Shown one piece after another: positions 32,658 through 47,847 of a DNA stretch of 64,000 bases. The stretch comes from Aulostomus chinensis. Its lineage: Eukaryota; Chordata; Actinopteri; Syngnathiformes; Aulostomidae. Made by a program: the position numbers and the translations under genes. How positions within the stretch are numbered: the stretch's first letter is position 1; each line of letters starts with the position of its first letter. Location of the stretch: positions 2,152,501 through 2,216,500 of the forward strand of contig JBBMOA010000004.1 of NCBI GenBank assembly GCA_037954235.1. The letters are read 5' to 3'. Under the pieces are notes generated by a model that searched no databases, was not told the DNA's origin, and saw nothing but the letters and a program-made list of their open reading frames with translations.

Positions 32658-35600
32658 CTGTATATGAGAGAGAGAGGGGGGGGGGGTGGGAGAGAAAAGA
32701 AGTTTAACTATCAGCTGACTCAAAAAGGAATGTATTCAACGCACTTTGACCTCTTGCGTGTCCATGATTTTTAATTCCTCCTTTCACTGTGAGCGTTTTC
32801 TGTGCGCACCAGACAGTCTCAAAGATTTCAGAGAAAGAAGTGAGGTATTGGTTTTAATCATTTCATAGGATTTGATGACAATAATAAAAGTACAGAATAA
32901 TACTGAACTTTTTCCTTTTATGTTCAAGAACCTGCCCAAAGAAATTGTTCCGTGTCACGAGACCACCATTTTGGAGTCGCATGCGATATTTAGTCATGTT
33001 TCATCTGCGACAACCCAAAATAACTCAGAGGCTTAGGGACTACAACTGCACTTTCTTCTCTCTTCTTCTGATTGGTCATCTTCCTGAATCCCTGTACAGC
33101 ACAAAGGCATTTCTGATGAAGTCATATCATCAGAACAAGAAAAAATATTTTTTTAAATTTAATTTCTACTACATTATTTTAAACTAGATTTAAAAATGAA
33201 TATAAGGTGCAATAGGTCACCTCCCCCCCCCCCCCCCCCCCCCACTGCATTTCTTAATGCTAATCAAGCCGTTTGTGTGTTTTAGTGCTCGCGACTCACC
33301 TCTGATATCCTCTGTTCTCATATCCACCGAGGCCCCCGGTCAAGTAGAGCGGGCTGTCTGGTGCCAGACGGGGGTTCATCCTCTGGGAGAGGTGGAAGAT
33401 CTTGGGAGGAGGGAAAGCCTCCCATTCTCCCTCCTCTCTCTCCAGCCAACACTCGCTACGACGAGCTGAGCGTTTTTCCCTGCGTCTGAGGATGAGAGCG
33501 TTTTAGCAGCTTAGTAGACCCCCCCACTGTGCTGAGGATAGAAAACAAGCTTGTTACTGAGGTGTTTCACCACAGGGGGCTTTTGGGGGGGGGGGGGGTC
33601 CTACCTGATCCGCCCCTCTTTTTTGGCTCTGTCCCTGCTGGATCGCTCCTGTAGGCAACAGATGAGGAATGACAGGGACATGGCGAGGATGACGATGCCA
33701 CTCACCACCGAGGCCAGCACTGCAACTCTCAAACCACGGTCCTCTGGTCTCGGGATCGCTGCCATTGAAACGCAAAAGAGTGAAACATCCTGTTTCTGCT
33801 TTGGAAATTATTTGCAGCTACTTTCCAGTCAGTGAGATGTTCATTTCATGTTTGCACGCTGAGAGGAAATGTTCAAGACATCCCCTGAGCATTAAAAAGG
33901 TGGTACACATGCTCGCTGGTGATGCATTACATGCAAGCTGCAGCCAGATTTCATGCATCACCAGTGCTGCTGAAGTGAGAACTACTCCAACCAGTGCAAG
34001 GGAGCGTGGGTTCATGCTGACAGCAGGAGGAGGAAAGAACAGAGCCCTGAAGTGGCCATAGAGAGAGGAAAAAATATTAGGGGTCATGCAATGTAACTGC
34101 TACCCTGAATTTATATTTCTTCTATTTTTGAACAAGTTTTATCTTGTTGCCACAAACTAAATAGAGTGGGCAAGTTATATTTTATGGTGAGACCTAAAAA
34201 TTGGGGAATAAGTTATATCTCCGAGGCTCAGAATAGTCTCTCTCTCTCTCTCTGTGGCCCCTGCAGAGTTCCACGGAAAAGGGTATAAGAATTTCCCAAG
34301 CATTCTTTTGCATTCCTGAGTATGTGTGTGTATAAGTACCTTCACAGACAGGCAAGTAGTTGCTCCACTGGGCTTTTCCATTCCTGACATTGCAGTCGAT
34401 TTTGTCACTGCCAACCAGCTGGTATCCCTCACGGCACCAGAAGGCCAACACGCTGCCAACCGACACTCCCGTACCACTCTCCACATAGAAGGAACCCCGG
34501 CGTGGCGGCAGGACAGAGATACAGGACAGACCTGAGCAGACACACAGAAGAGCACCTCATTGTTAGTTTGGATTCTTGCATACAACACCAAGAATGAAAC
34601 ACAAAGAAAAGGGAATCCTCCAGGGTTGCCATGTTAAATTCCAACTCCAGTCAGGGAAATTCAGCTAAGAGAAATTCAACATAGGGTTGGTAGGAGAAAA
34701 CGTGGATTATATCAAACCACTGTATAAAGTAAAAGCAGCAAAGCAGGAGGGGGAAAAAATATGAATTAAAGACAGCTGTTCGTAAGTATTGAAAGGCAAA
34801 ATACACATTTTGGTTGAAGTATGACTTCAAATTATTGGCCCATCTTATCCTGGTCTCCCTCACTCTGCCTCTCAATCATTTTTCCTCTTTTTTACCTCTC
34901 AATCACTTTCTTTCCTCTTCTTTTCACCTCCCTTTCTTGCTTCTTCCTTCTATCCCATGTTGAGCACAGATGTAACTTCAGCCGCAGTGTCTGTTTTCTA
35001 CTCCGAAATTAGCAATTACACAGGGAAGAGTGATAGAGGTAACGAATTCTATTTTTATCTGCCTCGTGCTACAATAGGCACATACCTCTGAGAGGGGTTG
35101 TGATGAAGTAGCTAATGTTAGATTGTGCTGCTGGGATTTTTCTGGATCTCATGCAAACCTACAGTGGTGCACAAAACATTGCTTTCTTTTTTGGAAAGAT
35201 TTCAATCGAAGGGAAAATAGGGTTGTTGTTTTTTTCTTCAACACCTGGAGACCTTTTGATATCTGCAGTTATTTTACTGGCTTATTAAGCATTAGTGATG
35301 ACTCAGCAAATTTGGGACCCGCTGCTGGTATTTCTGTCTTTAACTTCACTCCCAAAAACTTTGCTATGACCAGCATGTCAGACATTAAGTGTCTGTAAGA
35401 CATGTTGTCAACTGCTAAAAGTAGAATGGCAGACATCTGCTGTGTATTTGGCTTCATTCAGGGAGACAGTGCGTTTTGTTTCGTATTTTTGAATCGAATG
35501 CATGATTTGGCAAGACACACCTACGCTTGAAAAACTTTTTCTATTAAAAGTCCACGCAGACAGTATAGTTCAGACTTTTTGGTCATAATTACTCTGAGTC

Positions 35601-37035
35601 GTAATGACATCACATCCACAAGAACAGAGTGGATAGACGGCAGAACAGAATGGCACAGCTGTTGGCGATGTGGTCACAGAGGCATAAAATATTAGTAATT
35701 CTACTGTCCTCAAGTGGCATTCATAGTTGTGAACAAGCTGTGAACACAGGGGTGGCTGGGTGATGATGTACATCGGGGCCAAATTGAAGAATTACAATCC
35801 ATACCATAATTTGATTCATTTATTCTAAAGACCTTTGGACAGTTGAGGAGCACAGATTGAATAATTAGATTTTTTTTTATAATCATCCGTTTATTCTACT
35901 TTCAGTTTAATGAACAAAGTCCTGCTTTAAATGCTGTATCCAGTTCTCCTTTTACAACCATGGTTTGCATACATGGGCAAATGTGTGACACTAAATACTC
36001 CTTATTTTCCCATTCAACAGAAAATATGTGTTTAACACATAAAATAAATAAAACGAATTAAATGCAAAACAATAAGAAGACAAAATAGCACAGAAAAATG
36101 CCTACACATACATACTATTCAGTTAAGGTCTTGTGTTATAATGGACTCTTTAGTTGGATCCTTGTAGCATTCCTTGTTTTCCTTGGTGTGTGTGGTTTGT
36201 TTCTTTTTGAGATCAAATCTTTGGTCAGCTCATATTTTATTTTGAAAATCCCTCACCTTTTTGTAGGTTTGCTGTTCTTTATGTCTGTTCATTTTCTCTC
36301 CTTTATTGAGTGAATAACCTGTGTCATCCAACAATCAGTGCTCGTCAGTCACAGCCCTGTCCTGTGTTCATCTGTTTCTTGTTGTGTCACTGGTGGAGTT
36401 TGTATTTTAGTCTGTTTTTCTGTTTCAGTTGTTGTTGGATTGTTTATTATATTTTGTTGGCTGGTTTTGCTTACTTGTCTCCCTGTGAACTTCGGCAGTT
36501 GTTTTCTCAGTTTAGTTAGTAGTTTTGTACCTCCTTTGGCTTCCTGCATAATTTCGTCATAAGTTCCCACCTGCCTTAGTTGACTTCTGTGTACACAAGT
36601 TTTCATAAACCTTCTTTAGCTGAACCTTCTTAATGCTGATCCATGTTCAACAGGTTCTCACAAACTTTGTGTCTCCCATTTTGTGCAGGGCAGGTGGTGG
36701 ACATTGGGTCTGTATGAACTGCCTTCGCTGAGTTTCTAGTTACTGCTCAAAACAAGGTTGAGTAGTAAAAGTGAACTGAAACAGTAAAACTTTGAGCCAT
36801 AAACTAAAACAACGAGCTCTGTAATCGACTGTATAGGCCTATGTAAACAAATGCTTGCTTTGAGCTTAAATCGACAGAGAAAGGAACCAGAACATGGAGT
36901 TGGCTTTGCCTTTTCTAGTTGTAATGAGTAATGTCCAAAAGGGCATGTGATGCTGTGGCTTGCTTTGCTGTGTCAGTATTAGTGTAATCTTGTGTATGAG
37001 TTTGCGTGTGTTTGAGTGTGTGTGTGTGTGTGTGT

Positions 37036-37103
<68 letters not shown>

Positions 37104-37237
37104 TCATTCCAGTGTAAGACCCTATGAACATGCAAGCTGCTCTCTGCTGATTAGGAGCGACAGATGGGAGGATTTCTGCAGTGGTGGAGTCCAGGAGAGA
37201 GGATCCCGTGATCCTGTGTGGAGATGACAGCATCCCC

Positions 37238-37287
<50 letters not shown>

Positions 37288-40200
37288 CAAGGCACACAGC
37301 AGACACGTGCATTATGGGTACAGTACAGGGAAACAAGGACAAGCTGACTCTGTTTTTAAAAGGGGGAACTAAAAGCCGTTCCGTTTTCCCAGTGAGACCT
37401 TCCCCTCATGCTATCACTGTACATGGATGTGTCTGTCCATCAGGTGGCCACCATCACAGCCAAAAGCTGCACAAAATTCTGCAGCATCTGGTGCTTCTTT
37501 TTTTTTAAGCAACCACATTGTTATGACCTTCATTGATGTAGAGTATGGCTAAATTATGATGTCACTTGAATATTGCTCATACTGTCAAGCTCTGCACATT
37601 TGTCACAATTAGGAATTTTACAGCTCAGTTAAAAAGATTGCAAACAAGACCAAAGCTTAATTTGTCCTCACCAGAAGAATTTGGTTTTCACAGCAGTATC
37701 TTGACAACTACTGAATGTTTTGCCATGGATTTGCCATCAGTTTGACCTTGAGATTGACGCCAATTGCTTGGGTTTTTCTCAAATCTAAACATCTGTTCTT
37801 GGTTTGATATAACATGTAGCTTATGCCTTCACTTCCCCTCGAGAAAGATACAGGCCCTTTTCAGTAGTATTGTTGACATGATATTGTATTAGTCTTTTAT
37901 TCATTAGCGTAGAAGCGTACCAAGCCATGAAAAATACTACATCAGTTCATCTGCCTTCGACTGGAATTCACTGTAAAATTCTTTTTGTTGCGTATTGTTT
38001 TGCTAGTGTGTTTGGTTTGAGCTTTTTTGGGTAGTCAGCATTTTCAATCATCTTCCCATAAGTTGGAAAATTATGCATGCACTCACACATGCCAAAAACT
38101 CTGTACATTTACGTGACACCTTACACCCACTAACATGTAACCATTTTCTCTTGTACATGACACAGAATCAGTGAGTAAGTAGTAAGTAAGTGCTACTACC
38201 TTAAAATTTGAGTTTGAGGATTAGCGGCTAAATATGTTCATAGAAAAAATGTTATCTTTCAACAAATGTGTTGATTACAGGAAGATTGAGCAAGCAAAAG
38301 CAGTTTAGTCTTTATGCATGGTATCCATGACATTCTGGAAACGCCACAGTTTCTAGAGAATATTAGCTGTAGTTAGTTAGCTGGCTGAACAGGTACTAGC
38401 TAACGTTTTTACAGGCAAGTCGTTACCACATTCATTTTTCATGTAGTGAGTAGAAGCAGTACAGACACTCATTTGATGAAAGACTGGTAACAGCAGAAGT
38501 ATGGATTCAACCTAATTACCCAAGTACAGGTAAGGAAGTTCAGGCTCTAAAATGTACTCAGAAGTTTTAATTAAAACGTACTGCAGAGTTTTACAACAAC
38601 TTTTCACAATACTAGATTTCTCTGAGGTTGACTGCCTAGCTTGAGTGTTCTTTTCAAAGAGTGAATATAGCAGGTGTCTTATTAAGTCTTGACAGACATC
38701 TTGTCCTTCATCTTGTACTAAAGTACAGATACCTGAAGAGTCTTAAGTACAGCAATTTTATACAGAAATTGTATGAATACTTGGGAACGTATTTGTAATT
38801 TTGCTTATCTTTTGCTCTGGTTATTAATGAGTTGATCATCCTAAAACTAAATGAGAGCTGTAATAGATACACAAGCACTTTGTTTTCTCCCCTGCCAATT
38901 CCAGGCAATACAGAAAGAGATTGCTGTTTGTAATAATACAAAGTTGGGATGATAAGTGTAAATGTCTTTGTGAAATAACAGGAAGGGATCAAATTAGCAT
39001 ATTAATGAAAAAGGACACCTTTTTAAATGATAATTTGTTGGTTTATCACCTTTCATTCATCTGGTGTGTTGATCAGTTCTCATTTCAGCACATTGTCATT
39101 ACAGTTGCATCACGTATAGCAGAACACCACCAATGTTTGCTCTTCAAACAGCTTCAAACAGGGAGCAGATTGTTAGATGGTACTGCAGATTTATTTTCAG
39201 AAGAATCAAATTTTGTTTTATTTTAAGCTCCTATCTAGAGCAGAATAAGATCCTTGCTCAATTTAATTTTTTTTTGTTTGATCGCAGAGCAAAGACAAGA
39301 TGATATACACAAACCATATATCTAGATTTGCATACATCTCCTTGACTTTGTACATTGTGTTTTCCCCTTACTGAAAAACACATTATGGTCAATGTCTGTA
39401 TTCCCACACATTTCCCATGTAGCCCCATAAATTTTCTACATGTAACTCCACTGATTTCTTACAGTAATATTTTCAAGGATTTCATGTTTTCTCAAGTTTT
39501 GACACAAAACTACACAAGCTTAACATGCCATCTCATAGACTTCCACATCTTATCTCAAAGAGCTCACATCAGAGTTTTCAAGGCTTTCAAGTGCATCTCA
39601 CGTCACTCCACAGGTTGCACATACATAAACCCATAATTTCATAGGTAATCCCATAGGTTTCACATACGTTTCCCCAGGTTTCCTATAAAGTTCCACACGC
39701 AACCTCATGTTTTCATATGAGTATTTGTATGTAGGAGTAGTCACTTATCCATCCATCAATCAAATGTCTTCCGCTCATCCTGTTAAGGGTCGCGGGGGGG
39801 CTGGAGCCTCCCAGCAGCCTTTGGGCGAGAGGCGGGGTTCACCCTGGTTGGATCACCAGTCCATCATAGGGCCAACACATATAGACAGACAACCATTCAC
39901 ACTCACAGCCACACCTACGGTCAATTTAGAGTATCTGATTAAACTCGACCCCTCTTGCATGTCTTCGGACTGTGGGAGGAAGCTGGAGTATCCGGAGAGA
40001 AACATAAGCATATCATGCCAACCTGGTTTTAGGATTTATCCAACATGTATCTCTTGAGCTTCCTCACACATACAGACACACAAACCCCCTACACATACCT
40101 GCTGAGGAAAAAGCCTTTACCACTATAAAGCCAGATAAAATATTGAACATATTACTTGACAGTGTGTTTTAAGACTCTTGCATAGGTGTGTTTTTTTTAA

Positions 40201-43200
40201 CTTGCTGTTGCCAGGAGGACATTCATCGCCAACCCCGCAAACCTAACGATGCTGAAGTAACATCCCACTCCCCATGTGCTCACATGCTGAGATAAACAGA
40301 AGAACAAGTATGCTGGTGAGGAACCAACAAACAAAACACACCAAGTGGCCCCATGCAGCATCAAAATGAAAAGCAGCTTTTACACAGGATTGATTGAAAA
40401 TGTGTTTTGGCGTGTAGTGGATCTTTCTGGATGTGTTTGTGCATAGGATTGCAAGCATCTGTGGGTGTTTAGAGGAGATGTGTATGTGTTTTGACTATTT
40501 ACCCAGTCATGTGTGGTTCAGAAAAGCCTCTCTAGGAACCCTGGGTTGCTAGTCAAAAAGTTCAGTTGCAAATGGGATGCCAATACACCACTAGACCCTC
40601 AAACCTGGCAACCACACGCCATCAACCAAACATCCACTTCGCTGTGTTCTTCTGTACCCCCAGTGACTTATCTTTCAGGGAAACTCGTGAAATTCGTATG
40701 AATACTTTGTGATTAAATAGAGATTATTTTGCATTTTATTGACACGAGTGAAACACAAATTGTTATTTTAGAAGCTTTTGTATGAACTCCTTGGACTTTC
40801 TGCTTTTTTTCCCCAGAACCAGAGAAAGACTTGTGCTCTCAGTTTTCCCCGGTTGGCTGTGAAAACAAAAACAAAACAAAACCAAAAAAACTTCATCTGA
40901 GTCAGACTGAAATACTAAAAGTCAAAGTTGAAGCTAATGACTGATGGCATTCTTGGCTAACAGCGGCTACATCTCATTCCTGTGTTACCGCTTGGTTCTT
41001 CTTGAGTGTTTTTCTGTCCCGTTGCTCCAGCTGCTCTTAATGTGATCTGACCTCAAACATCATGGCTTTCTCTTTCTCTCCTCTCCATCATCAGTGTATC
41101 TATTTCTGTTGCACCTTGCTGATGCGCTGTATCACAGCCGATTACCTAATCCCCCTGGCGTTTGTCCTGCATGCACAGTTTGCGCTCATGTGCAAACTCA
41201 TAAAGCTATGCAAGTACTCGTGTCCACGTGTTCCAGCTTCTTTGGTTGTTTTTTGAAACATTGATAGTGTTGAATGACATGATTCAGGTTATTCCTTTGT
41301 TGTGCCATCAGTGGTTGGGTGGGTGTCAGGTGTTTGGCGAGAAGCAGGCTGTAAACAATATGACAATTCTTAAAATGCAAACATGTGACTATGCAGGGAA
41401 GGAGCTTCTATACTGTTTTAGGCTTTATCAATGCCAGAAGGGACATGGAGAGCAGATTTGCCTGGAGCTTGACTGATGCCATTACAACAAAAAACAAAAG
41501 TAATTACTTCCACAGAAAACGCAGCACATTTTAGCGAAAAAGCACTCATCAATGTTACATGAGAAAGTGACAAAAGATCTTAAATTCCACTTTCTTTTCT
41601 TGCATGTTCGTGCACCTTGTCTGTCACTTTGTCTCGACTAGAATAAGTCAACTAAGGCTGGAAGTAAAGTAAACCTGGCAGCCTGGGATACAGGGGATGA
41701 AATACACACTGAAGGTTGTTGGTAACGGATCTTTAAAAAGGGAATTACAAAAGGGAACTAGAAATGACAGTGCAGTGAGCGTTTGTGATTTTGTAGTTTC
41801 TCGATTTGACCACGGCATCGACATGTTTGCAGCTCGATCTCTGCGCAGACGTTTGTACCTTTTCTGTGTTCGTATTCCCAGTCTGAAAGGGAGAGTGTGT
41901 AGGATATTTTGGCATGTGATGGTGGGAACCCACTGGGCACATGAGGCCCACTGGGAGCGTTTCAGAAGCACAGTGTCCCAGGACCACTAGATTATGCGCT
42001 AATTACAAGATCTTGTGAGAATAATGTAACAGACATAACAGAACAAACAAACAAGTCATGAAACTTTGCCTGTCAAAGATTGAATTGTTGATGCTTTCTT
42101 TTAAAATCCTGTGATTTTTCAAAGTTGAGGAACAACTTTGATGTCGTAGCGTGATAGATACATTATGATCAGATCTGCATGGAGTATTTTCTTGTGAAAA
42201 AAAAATGCATGTTTTAATGTTTCTGACCTTTGACCCCTGGCCTGATCCACTCTGACATTTGCACAATTTTAATTTTTATTTGTGGAGAGTTGTTGCGGTG
42301 CCTCTGGTGGAATCTGCCTGTGACGCTGAGGTTGCAGATTCAAACCAACTAAATACCCCCTCACCTGTCCCTTTCCAGGCATGTAAGAGAACATACTGAA
42401 AGATGGACAAATTACCTGTCCAGAAGAAAATAGGTAACTGTCATTACTCATTGATCCATAAGGAGTTTGCATTTGGGAAGGACTGCACCAATTTTCTTTT
42501 GCCCTAGCCTGTCCTGATTTTGTTTTTCCTCGCGATATTTTTTACTACCCTTGGCCAGTGTCAGTGGTAACACATTGCAAAAGTACATTTTTCAATAACG
42601 CATTACTCATACGTATGACTTCTGTGAGTTAAAGTAACAATGTGTAGTAATGAGCTACCACTAAAAATTACATGTTCATAGGTATTGATATTCTTCACCA
42701 CACTGCCTGCCATTGTGACAGAAAGAAAAATTCCCTTCAGATGAATCCTGTTGCTGAAATGACTGCAGAGAAAGAGAGCTGGTGAAGTTTGATTCAAAGG
42801 CTGTCAAAAAATATCTGTCTGTCCTTGGTTATGTGATGGTTTGGGTTTAAATACAACTGTTCGTATAGTCAACTTTCAGGCTGGCTGTCTTTTCTAGACG
42901 CAAACCCGTCCGTTGAGCAGTTTTTGAAATACCACAATGGTAGCTATTGATCCTTTACTGAATTGTTGGAATAGGTTAAGTATATTTCACAAATTTCCAA
43001 CTGTGGCTTTAGCAGGTTATATGCAGTGTAGTTGCATTTTTGGTCATGAAACAATGTGCCATTAGTGCTTTTGGAAGGTGTCTTCCCTGTTTCTTTACTT
43101 CTGCTTCCTTCCTTGGAAGGATCAGTTCCCTCAGTGACTTCCCTCAATGAGAAGTGCTAGTTTTAAGCCGTGGGAAGGTAATAATGAAGTTGACTGGCTG

Positions 43201-46200
43201 CCAAAAGCCATATTGGATTGACAGGCAAGAGACAGAAGGAACTCTTTGCCTTGCAGCTTGCCAAGCCTGCAGCGCACAAGAGTGACGATAGTGTGCGCTG
43301 CTGACAGAAATACCCATGCGTGTGTCCTGGCATGTGCGGTACATGTCCTCGCTTTAATCACTCTTGTGGTACAGAAATCCTGACACCATGAAGTGGCTCA
43401 GGAGGTAGGGCAGATTCTCCTTGCAGTTGGTTCAAGTCTTCAATATAAAGGTCTCCTTGGAAAGACCTCAAACACAAAAGTGGTCCAGCTGATCAGAGCT
43501 GAACCTTGCATGTTAGTTCATCGGTGTCAGAGTATTTGAGGAGGAAAATGTGAGCTTTGGATATAAGCACTCAAGAAATGCAGTCAATCGTGAAGTTATT
43601 TCAAAATACAATCTGGTTTAAACCAAATATGAGCTCAAATGATTCCAAGTTCTAAATAAAAAAAAAATACACTGAGGAAGCCTCAAAGGCTACAAATGTA
43701 CTCAAAAGGACAGAAGTAATTGGCTTGAAACTACACTGTACCTGCTTATAGTGAGTGTGTAAGCATTTGTTTTCCTGTGTGTTACCGTGTCATTAACAGG
43801 ATTTCTTGCACCAGAAATAGCCTGGAATAGACAAAGGTAATTGGCTTTGCTGGCCTGATAATCAGATTAAAGGCATTCTAACATTTCACATTTAGGTTTT
43901 AGGCTTTTGGCTGACTATTTTATCCACTCCGAATGAAGAATAAGCAGCTTATACTGTCATCATGAGGTAGATACTGTATCTAAAACAGAACATCGGTATT
44001 TGTTTTTGCTCAGGAGGTTAGATCCTGTTGGCTTGCCACATGGAACGCTAGTTTTATCTGTCACCGATTCCTTTGCTTTGTATAAGAGGAAGGTGTTTCC
44101 CAGATATGAAAGTTCTGTCTTTAAGAATAGTTTTGGACAAAAAATAAATGACCACAGACAGTAAGGATTCACTATAAACTCCTGCCTGACTAGATTAAGG
44201 GGTGGACTGCCTGCTAAGTAACTGATGTAGGTCTTATTTAGGGATTTACAGCAACATTAATTCTCACACAAACTCTTGGGGTTAATTGGTCATGTTAGCG
44301 TGTTAATGTTAAGGCTTAAAGCCTTTTTTAATGGCTGAAATAACGACTATACGTTAGCAGCATGCCAGCACCTCAACACCACCTCCACCCGTCCAAGCTG
44401 CTGGAGCTTCTCATGTTTAGTTGGTTTATTTCACCAAATATGAAAATGGGAGACAAAAGCCTCGTTGTGAAGTAAGCCATCTAGGTACTTCCTACACTTT
44501 TTGAAATTATTTTTGAACCCTCCACGTACCGTACACCTGGAGTCCATACGAAACTATTGACTTTGTACCGTGTGGAAGTCTGTCATTGTCAGTTCCGTCT
44601 GCTAGTGAACATCAGTAAATGTCTACAAGCTACTGTGGAATGGGATGAGCTACCAAAAAGGCAAAGAACGACGGTTTTATAAGTTTTGGATCTGAAAAAC
44701 TCACCATTCAGGCACTGCTAACAATGTTAGTACATTAGCAGCTTGACATAAAAATGACATTCGACTTATTTAAGTGAGAAAATGCTCGTTGCACACTTCA
44801 GTATACTCATTAACAGACTCCCACTATTTTCACATTATTGTCATTGAGACCAGATTCAGATTGTGAACAAGCAAACAGGCCAAGAGTGAGCTAAACAACA
44901 GGCTTTTGCTCTCACTCTGCAACTATGTGAGAGGTATTCCAGGCTGATAATTAAATTACAGACCCCAGTTTTATGTACATGGAAATGAACTGTACGAGTT
45001 TTAATTAAGTTCTTGGTTTGTTGTCTGATATTAATCTATTAATTAATAATCTATTAATTGATATTAATCCTGAAAATTTGATCTTTGAATGTGTAGCTGG
45101 GACAGATCGTACTAACTACTGTAGTGATACTTTGTGAGTGCTGTTTGTGTTCTTTGTTGGTCTCTACGTGTGTATTTGTATGACAGCTACTCTATGCAGC
45201 TTTTTTTCTGGTGAATACTGAGTATATGTAATGGATGGATATGAGGGCCATCGTGCCAAATGCTGAATGAAAGCTAGTCGATACTGCTAGATGAAAGCGG
45301 ATGGACTCTATTGATCGCCGCTCATGATTACATCCACGGGTGAGATGAGTAACAAAGAGCAAAATAATTACAAGTAAAAATGGATGATATTGAAGCTATT
45401 AAAATGGGCCACAGAGGATTGAAACAGAAGAGAGAGCTACAGATTCAAGCATCTGAAATGAAAGACAGTGCACCTGAGGTCGAGGTAATGAAACTCTGAT
45501 CAATGTTCTTCCTGGAAGGACCTGAGGTGGCTGAGCTGCATAACGAGCCACTGCCCGCGATGACATAGTCTGAAAGCTCCAACGCTTCAAGGACTAAACC
45601 TTCACACATCTACCTTGCCAGCTTCATTGATTTTAAAGATGTGAATTCAGAAAGTAGGATTTTTAGTCCACCCGCTCTGCAGAGGGTAAATGTCCAACTG
45701 CAGTTGCTCTCAGACCTGTGAGATTGGACAGCGAACATGTTTTGGGAGTATTTGCTGTATCGCATGTCCAAGCTGAAAGCATTCTCATTCCATGCAAGGA
45801 TGTTAGGGACACACATTCATTACTGAATAATTCATATCCACACAGGCCATAATAGCAATGTTTATATCAGCCATGGTATCAGCCAAAGTTTTCATACCAG
45901 GGCCTAATCTGTAGTGTATACAGATCCCCAAGAGACCCTTTGGTGTATAACTGCACACACACCTGCAATACAAACACATCCAGAGATGCTCCCAAGTCAA
46001 CTCTCTCGCTATCCCTCTCCCTTAGTTGTGTGCAGTTTCTCATCATATCTGCCTTGTACATCATAAAAAGATTTAAAATGAGAAATTAATAAGTTACATA
46101 TCGTCGCCTTCTGAAAATAATCGCCAACGGCATTTTTTTCAAGTTTTTCAGGAAACCCCCAAAACTGGAGGGAAAATATCATAAGTAACTGTATTAGTCA

Positions 46201-46876
46201 AAAAAAATTGTCAGAAATAACAGGCAATTATTATAAGAAGGTGACGATGTATGATTGAATAATGACGAATTTCAGGGATGAAATATTTTGATTTTTAGTT
46301 AAAAGTGTTTGGTAAATGGTGGAAATGGCAATGTGAATATAGATGTTAAATTTTATGAGCATCCTTTTTTTTGTGTGTTAAAGAACATCTACAAAGGGTT
46401 AGGCCAGTTCAGGTGGGATTTGTCTCCATTCAGTAGTTGTACTTTGGCTGATCTATACATCTTCTCTCAATCTCTACACGTACAAAAGCCTTCCTTAACT
46501 AAAAGGTTTTATTCTATGTTCTATAAATGACAGTTAAGACTGGTTTTATACTTGAGAAGCCTAAAAAAAAAAACCTCAAATATTTACAAATATAACCATG
46601 GTTCTTCTTCTCTAATCTCAACCTGAGGGAATGAGTCAAATTGGCGGGAAACAGCAAATAAAGTGAGAATCACTGCTTTTATTTGTTAATGTTTGTGGGA
46701 AAAGGGTTTAGAATACATTGCCCCACATACACACACGGGTCTACCAATCAGAGCTGTTAATCACACCTCCAGGATTTTAAATTTTTGGACATTCACAAAA
46801 AGCTTTGGTCTGGTGCAATTCATGCATGTGGTGCAATGTGGCAAGCCAGCTGATCACCTGTGTATGTGAGCGCGCA

Positions 46877-46933
<57 letters not shown>

Positions 46934-47778
46934 TATTAAAGTATAAAGTGCTTATTCCTGCTCTGTCAGACACAGAGCAGCCGTTATGAAACGAGCAACT
47001 GTGTTTATTCTCTAAACCTTTAAGAAGATTGGTGTCGTTTGAGTGCACCCATTTCTAATATGTGTGCGTCCATAATGTGTGTATTAGGCACGTGAGTTGT
47101 CCATTTTGTCATCTGCTGAAAGCTACTTGTGCCTACACGTGACGATATGAGTTCTGTGAGTAAGGCAGGGTGAACGAGTGACATAAGCATACATGCTGAA
47201 GAATGAAAGTAACAGAGAAGCAGTGGAAGGGAGAAGATGCTAAGAGAGGAAAAGGCAAACATTAAGACTAGTGGTGGACAATGAAAAGGCAACTAGCAGA
47301 AAATGAGTGTAAACAGTGGAGATATACAGGGAAAATGAAAAGAGAGGGATGGGGAATGGACAGAGGGGGCAAAGAAGAAGAGAAAAGCAGCTCATGCTCC
47401 AGTGGAGGTGAAGTCATGCAAGCAGCGCTGCATCTTTCTCTTCAGGCTGAGCAACTCCTGCCTGGATATAGCCAAATGTCTTCAGCTGCATCATCTGCCT
47501 TCTTGCACACTAAAACAAACATATGTGATGGCAGCACCCATAACTCATAATTATGGTGATCGAGCAAACACAATCGCACACAATCAAGTGTCATCTTTTA
47601 TGCAAACCCTTCACTGATACATTACTGTACATTGCCCAGCTCCAGCTTATCATCCTGGCCGTAACCATTCAAATGAACATCTGACCCCAATTTCACCCCG
47701 ATCCATACGACGAAGTAGACTCTGATCTTCATGTGTCCCTATAAAGAGATGAGGGGCAGACCAAATCTCTCCCAAAAT

Positions 47779-47847
<69 letters not shown>

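Noticed and set aside
32141..32667. 154- and 111-codon plus-strand ORFs rich in Gly, Arg and Val
   Set aside because: Antisense shadow of the Pro-rich last exon of the SUSD3-like gene, which has matching splice phase.
36866..37508. Several overlapping ORFs of Ser-Leu, Thr-His and Arg-Glu repeats
   Set aside because: Translations of GA/CT and CA/TG microsatellites in intron DNA.
41697..41990. 97-codon plus-strand ORF with mixed composition
   Set aside because: No family recognised, several overlapping ORFs of similar length occur on the other strand, and it lies in a large intron.
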